Assembly: GCA_023424585.1 (NCBI GenBank)
Contig: JAFADT010000961.1
Span: forward strand, 1-7,215
DNA: 7,215 nt
Source: Pseudomonadota bacterium
Lineage (GTDB): Bacteria; Myxococcota; Myxococcia; Myxococcales; Myxococcaceae
Direction: 5' to 3'
Shown here: positions 6,065-7,215 of the stretch, in pieces
How the letters are laid out: every line of letters begins with the position of its first letter
Numbering within the stretch: the stretch's first letter is position 1
Notes under the pieces: generated by a model
What the model saw: only the letters and a program-made list of their open reading frames with translations
What the model was told of the DNA's origin: nothing
The model's database searches: none
Translations under genes and position numbers: made by a program

Positions 6065-6115
6065 TGTAAAGCCCCGGGCCTCGCGCTTCACCGCGCGGGG
6101 CCCGCTGCATTTACA
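6065..6115. terminator. Bidirectional intrinsic terminator between convergent genes
   Basis: CGGGCCTCGCGC at 6075-6086 pairs with GCGCGGGGCCCG at 6093-6104 over 12 base pairs (one G-T wobble) around the six-base loop TTCACC. Below a short internal mismatch, TGTAAAGC (6065-6072) pairs with GC-A-TTTACA (6107-6115). The flanks are therefore T-rich downstream of the hairpin on both strands. It sits 22 bases after the stop of the 91-residue gene and about 75 bases beyond the stop of the TatD-like gene, so it can end transcripts from both sides. Confidence 0.7.
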
Positions 6116-6155
6116 GCGCTGACACGGGCGGGCGGCCGTCCACTTTTCAACGCGC

Positions 6156-6179
6156 CGCGCGCCACCCGCACGGCGCGCG
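6156..6179. repeat. GC hairpin just downstream of the TatD-like gene
   Basis: CGCGCGCC at 6156-6163 pairs perfectly with GGCGCGCG at 6172-6179 over eight base pairs with an eight-base loop. It is 11 bases beyond the minus-strand stop at 6190. It lacks a T-run on the minus strand, so it may only protect the 3' end or assist the terminator further on. Confidence 0.4.
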
Positions 6180-6189
6180 AATGGCGCGC

Positions 6190-6972
6190 TCAGTCGTGGA
6201 TCTGGAAGAAGCGGGCGGCATTGTCCCGGGTGACCCGCCGCACGATGCGCTCGGACAGCCTCGCCTTGCCCAGGAGGTTCGCCGTGCGCGCGAGCCCCAG
6301 GATGTCCCCCGCGCCGTCGCCCGCGTCCGAGTCCAGCACCAGGCGCTCGCTGCCCAGCCGCCGCACCAGGGCCACCGCCCGGTCCGCCTGGAGGGCCTCC
6401 GGGTGCAGGGTGAGGCCGGCCCAGTGGCCCACCTCCAGGATGGTCCGCACGGTGCGCGCGTTGGCGTGATCCACCAGCGCGCGCGACGGCAGGAGCCCGG
6501 ACTGGCGCAGGAGCGTGAGGATGCGCCGCGTGTGGCGCTCCTTGTCCTTGAGCGGCGTGTGCACCACCACGCGCAGCTTGAGCTGGCGGGCCAGGGCCAG
6601 CTGCTCCAGGAAGGCCTCCTCCTCCTCCTCGCCGCCCACGTGCAGCCCCGTCTCGCCCAGGGCCACCACCCGGCCGCCCTCGAAGTAGTCCGGCAGGTGG
6701 CTCAGCACCTCCGACAGGCCCCGGCGCGGGATGCAGCGCGGGTGCACGCCCAGGGCGGCCCAGGCGCGGATGCCCAGCCGCTCCAGGCGCGGCAGCTGCT
6801 TCTCCACCAGCTGGTCGAAGTGCTGGCGCAGCCCCTTGGCCGTGGGCTCCGGGAAGTGATGCGCCACCACCAGGGCCCGCTCCACCCCGAAGAAGCGCAT
6901 GGACTCCAGGTCCTGGTCCGTCAGGGCCTCCGGGTGGAGGTGCGCATCGAAGAGCGGAATCGGCTCGGCCAC
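6190..6972 (-). CDS. TatD-like metal-dependent hydrolase
   Basis: This 260-residue protein of the TatD/amidohydrolase superfamily is a TIM barrel acting through divalent metals. The order of metal ligands matches TatD: FDAHLHPE (His11, His13), LGVHPR (His77), LGETGLH (Glu107), VVVHTP (His138), LVDHAN (His169) and LDSDAGDG (Asp216, where TatD proteins usually have ETDxPYL). Length is usual for the family. A GTG start at 6970-6972 is chosen because AGGAGG lies ten bases upstream and the upstream gene ends 21 bases away. An acidic run EEEEE at 115-119 interrupts the loop after Glu107. The sequence is divergent from classical TatD nucleases, so DNase activity should not be assumed; the substrate is unknown. 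It probably shares a transcript with the gamma-glutamyltransferase gene. No signal peptide is present. Confidence 0.87.
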   Translation of the reverse strand: MAEPIPLFDAHLHPEALTDQDLESMRFFGVERALVVAHHFPEPTAKGLRQHFDQLVEKQLPRLERLGIRAWAALGVHPRCIPRRGLSEVLSHLPDYFEGGRVVALGETGLHVGGEEEEEAFLEQLALARQLKLRVVVHTPLKDKERHTRRILTLLRQSGLLPSRALVDHANARTVRTILEVGHWAGLTLHPEALQADRAVALVRRLGSERLVLDSDAGDGAGDILGLARTANLLGKARLSERIVRRVTRDNAARFFQIHD

Positions 6973-6982
6973 GGGCAGCGGT

Positions 6983-6988
6983 CCTCCT
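6983..6988 (-). promoter_or_regulatory. Strong Shine-Dalgarno of the TatD-like gene
   Basis: The minus strand reads GAAGGAGGAC in the 21-base gap after the gamma-glutamyltransferase stop, with the AGGAGG core at 6983-6988. It is ten bases before the GTG at 6972 and fixes that codon as the start. It is the closest match to the anti-Shine-Dalgarno consensus in this window. Confidence 0.65.
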
Positions 6989-6993
6989 TCGCG

Positions 6994-7215
6994 TCAGTCC
7001 TGGCCCGTCGCGGCGCCCTCGTTGCGCGGGTCACTGGAGGAATAGCGCAGGTGGGTGCGCGGGTCGCTGTAGACGGCCTCCGCGTCGCCCCAGGCGTCCA
7101 CCCGGCGAACCTTGTGGCCCTTGGCCTCCAGCACGGACAGCGTCGCCGGCTCCAGCCCCCACTTGTCCACCCACAGCTCGTCCGGGAGGTACTGGTGGTG
7201 CAGCCGGGCCCCGCG
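6994..7215 (-). CDS. ggt: Gamma-glutamyltransferase, C-terminal fragment (gene runs off the window)
   Basis: The minus-strand frame is open from the window edge at 7215 to the TGA at 6994-6996, giving 73 residues with no start codon inside. The sequence matches the end of the gamma-glutamyltransferase small subunit as I know it: RLHHQYLPDELWV at the beginning, a Gly-His pair in EAKGHKV, then GDAEAVYSDP, and the terminal SSDPRNEGAATG motif before the stop. These enzymes are N-terminal nucleophile hydrolases, usually exported, that cleave and transfer the gamma-glutamyl group of glutathione and related peptides. The catalytic threonine and signal peptide lie outside the window and cannot be checked. 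The TatD-like gene follows after 21 bases on the same strand, so the two are probably co-transcribed. The gene symbol rests on this short C-terminal match only. Confidence 0.82.
   Translation of the reverse strand, partial: RGARLHHQYLPDELWVDKWGLEPATLSVLEAKGHKVRRVDAWGDAEAVYSDPRTHLRYSSSDPRNEGAATGQD

Noticed and set aside
5682..6110. Minus-strand open frames antisense to the 91-residue gene
   Set aside because: They run through the terminator hairpin and promoter and have Pro/Ala/Arg-rich shadow composition.

Overview
The window is very GC-rich DNA with third codon positions almost entirely G or C, densely packed with genes and with short intergenic gaps. Gene content fits a myxobacterium, probably of the Myxococcus/Corallococcus type: an orphan receiver, a two-gene ABC exporter, a VWA protein and small lineage-type hypotheticals. 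The taxonomic assignment is inference from composition and style, not from a search.

Layout. (1) 1-1116, plus strand: the C-terminal part of a von Willebrand factor A domain protein whose start lies upstream. It converges on the next gene with only 6 bases between the two stop codons. (2) 5443 down to 1123, minus strand: a run of five colinear genes. They are a 79-residue unknown protein, an amidohydrolase_2-type metal hydrolase (ATGA overlap), a single-domain response regulator, an ABC-2 exporter ATPase and its large two-part permease (GTGA overlap). Gaps of about 102 and 72 bases around the response regulator suggest the run may be two or three transcription units rather than one. (3) 5444-5767: a 324-base divergent intergenic region, the most structured non-coding stretch here. 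It holds two copies of GTTGACAG, a strong GC hairpin, an 18-base inverted repeat and a good sigma-70-like promoter (ATGACA, 17-base spacer, TACATT). (4) 5768-6043, plus strand: a 91-residue unknown protein, followed by a long hairpin with A/T flanks that reads as a bidirectional terminator. (5) 7215 down to 6190, minus strand: the C-terminal end of a gamma-glutamyltransferase, then a TatD-like metal-dependent hydrolase 21 bases downstream with a strong ribosome binding site, probably one operon.

How they work together. The ATPase and permease form one exporter. The hydrolase/79-residue pair and the gamma-glutamyltransferase/TatD-like pair each look translationally or transcriptionally linked. 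No pathway joins all of these genes, and I see no mobile element, CRISPR array, tRNA or rRNA. I did not find a convincing new system. The points most worth a second look are the regulatory architecture of 5444-5767 with its two flanking uncharacterised small genes, and the coupling of the 79-residue gene to the amidohydrolase.
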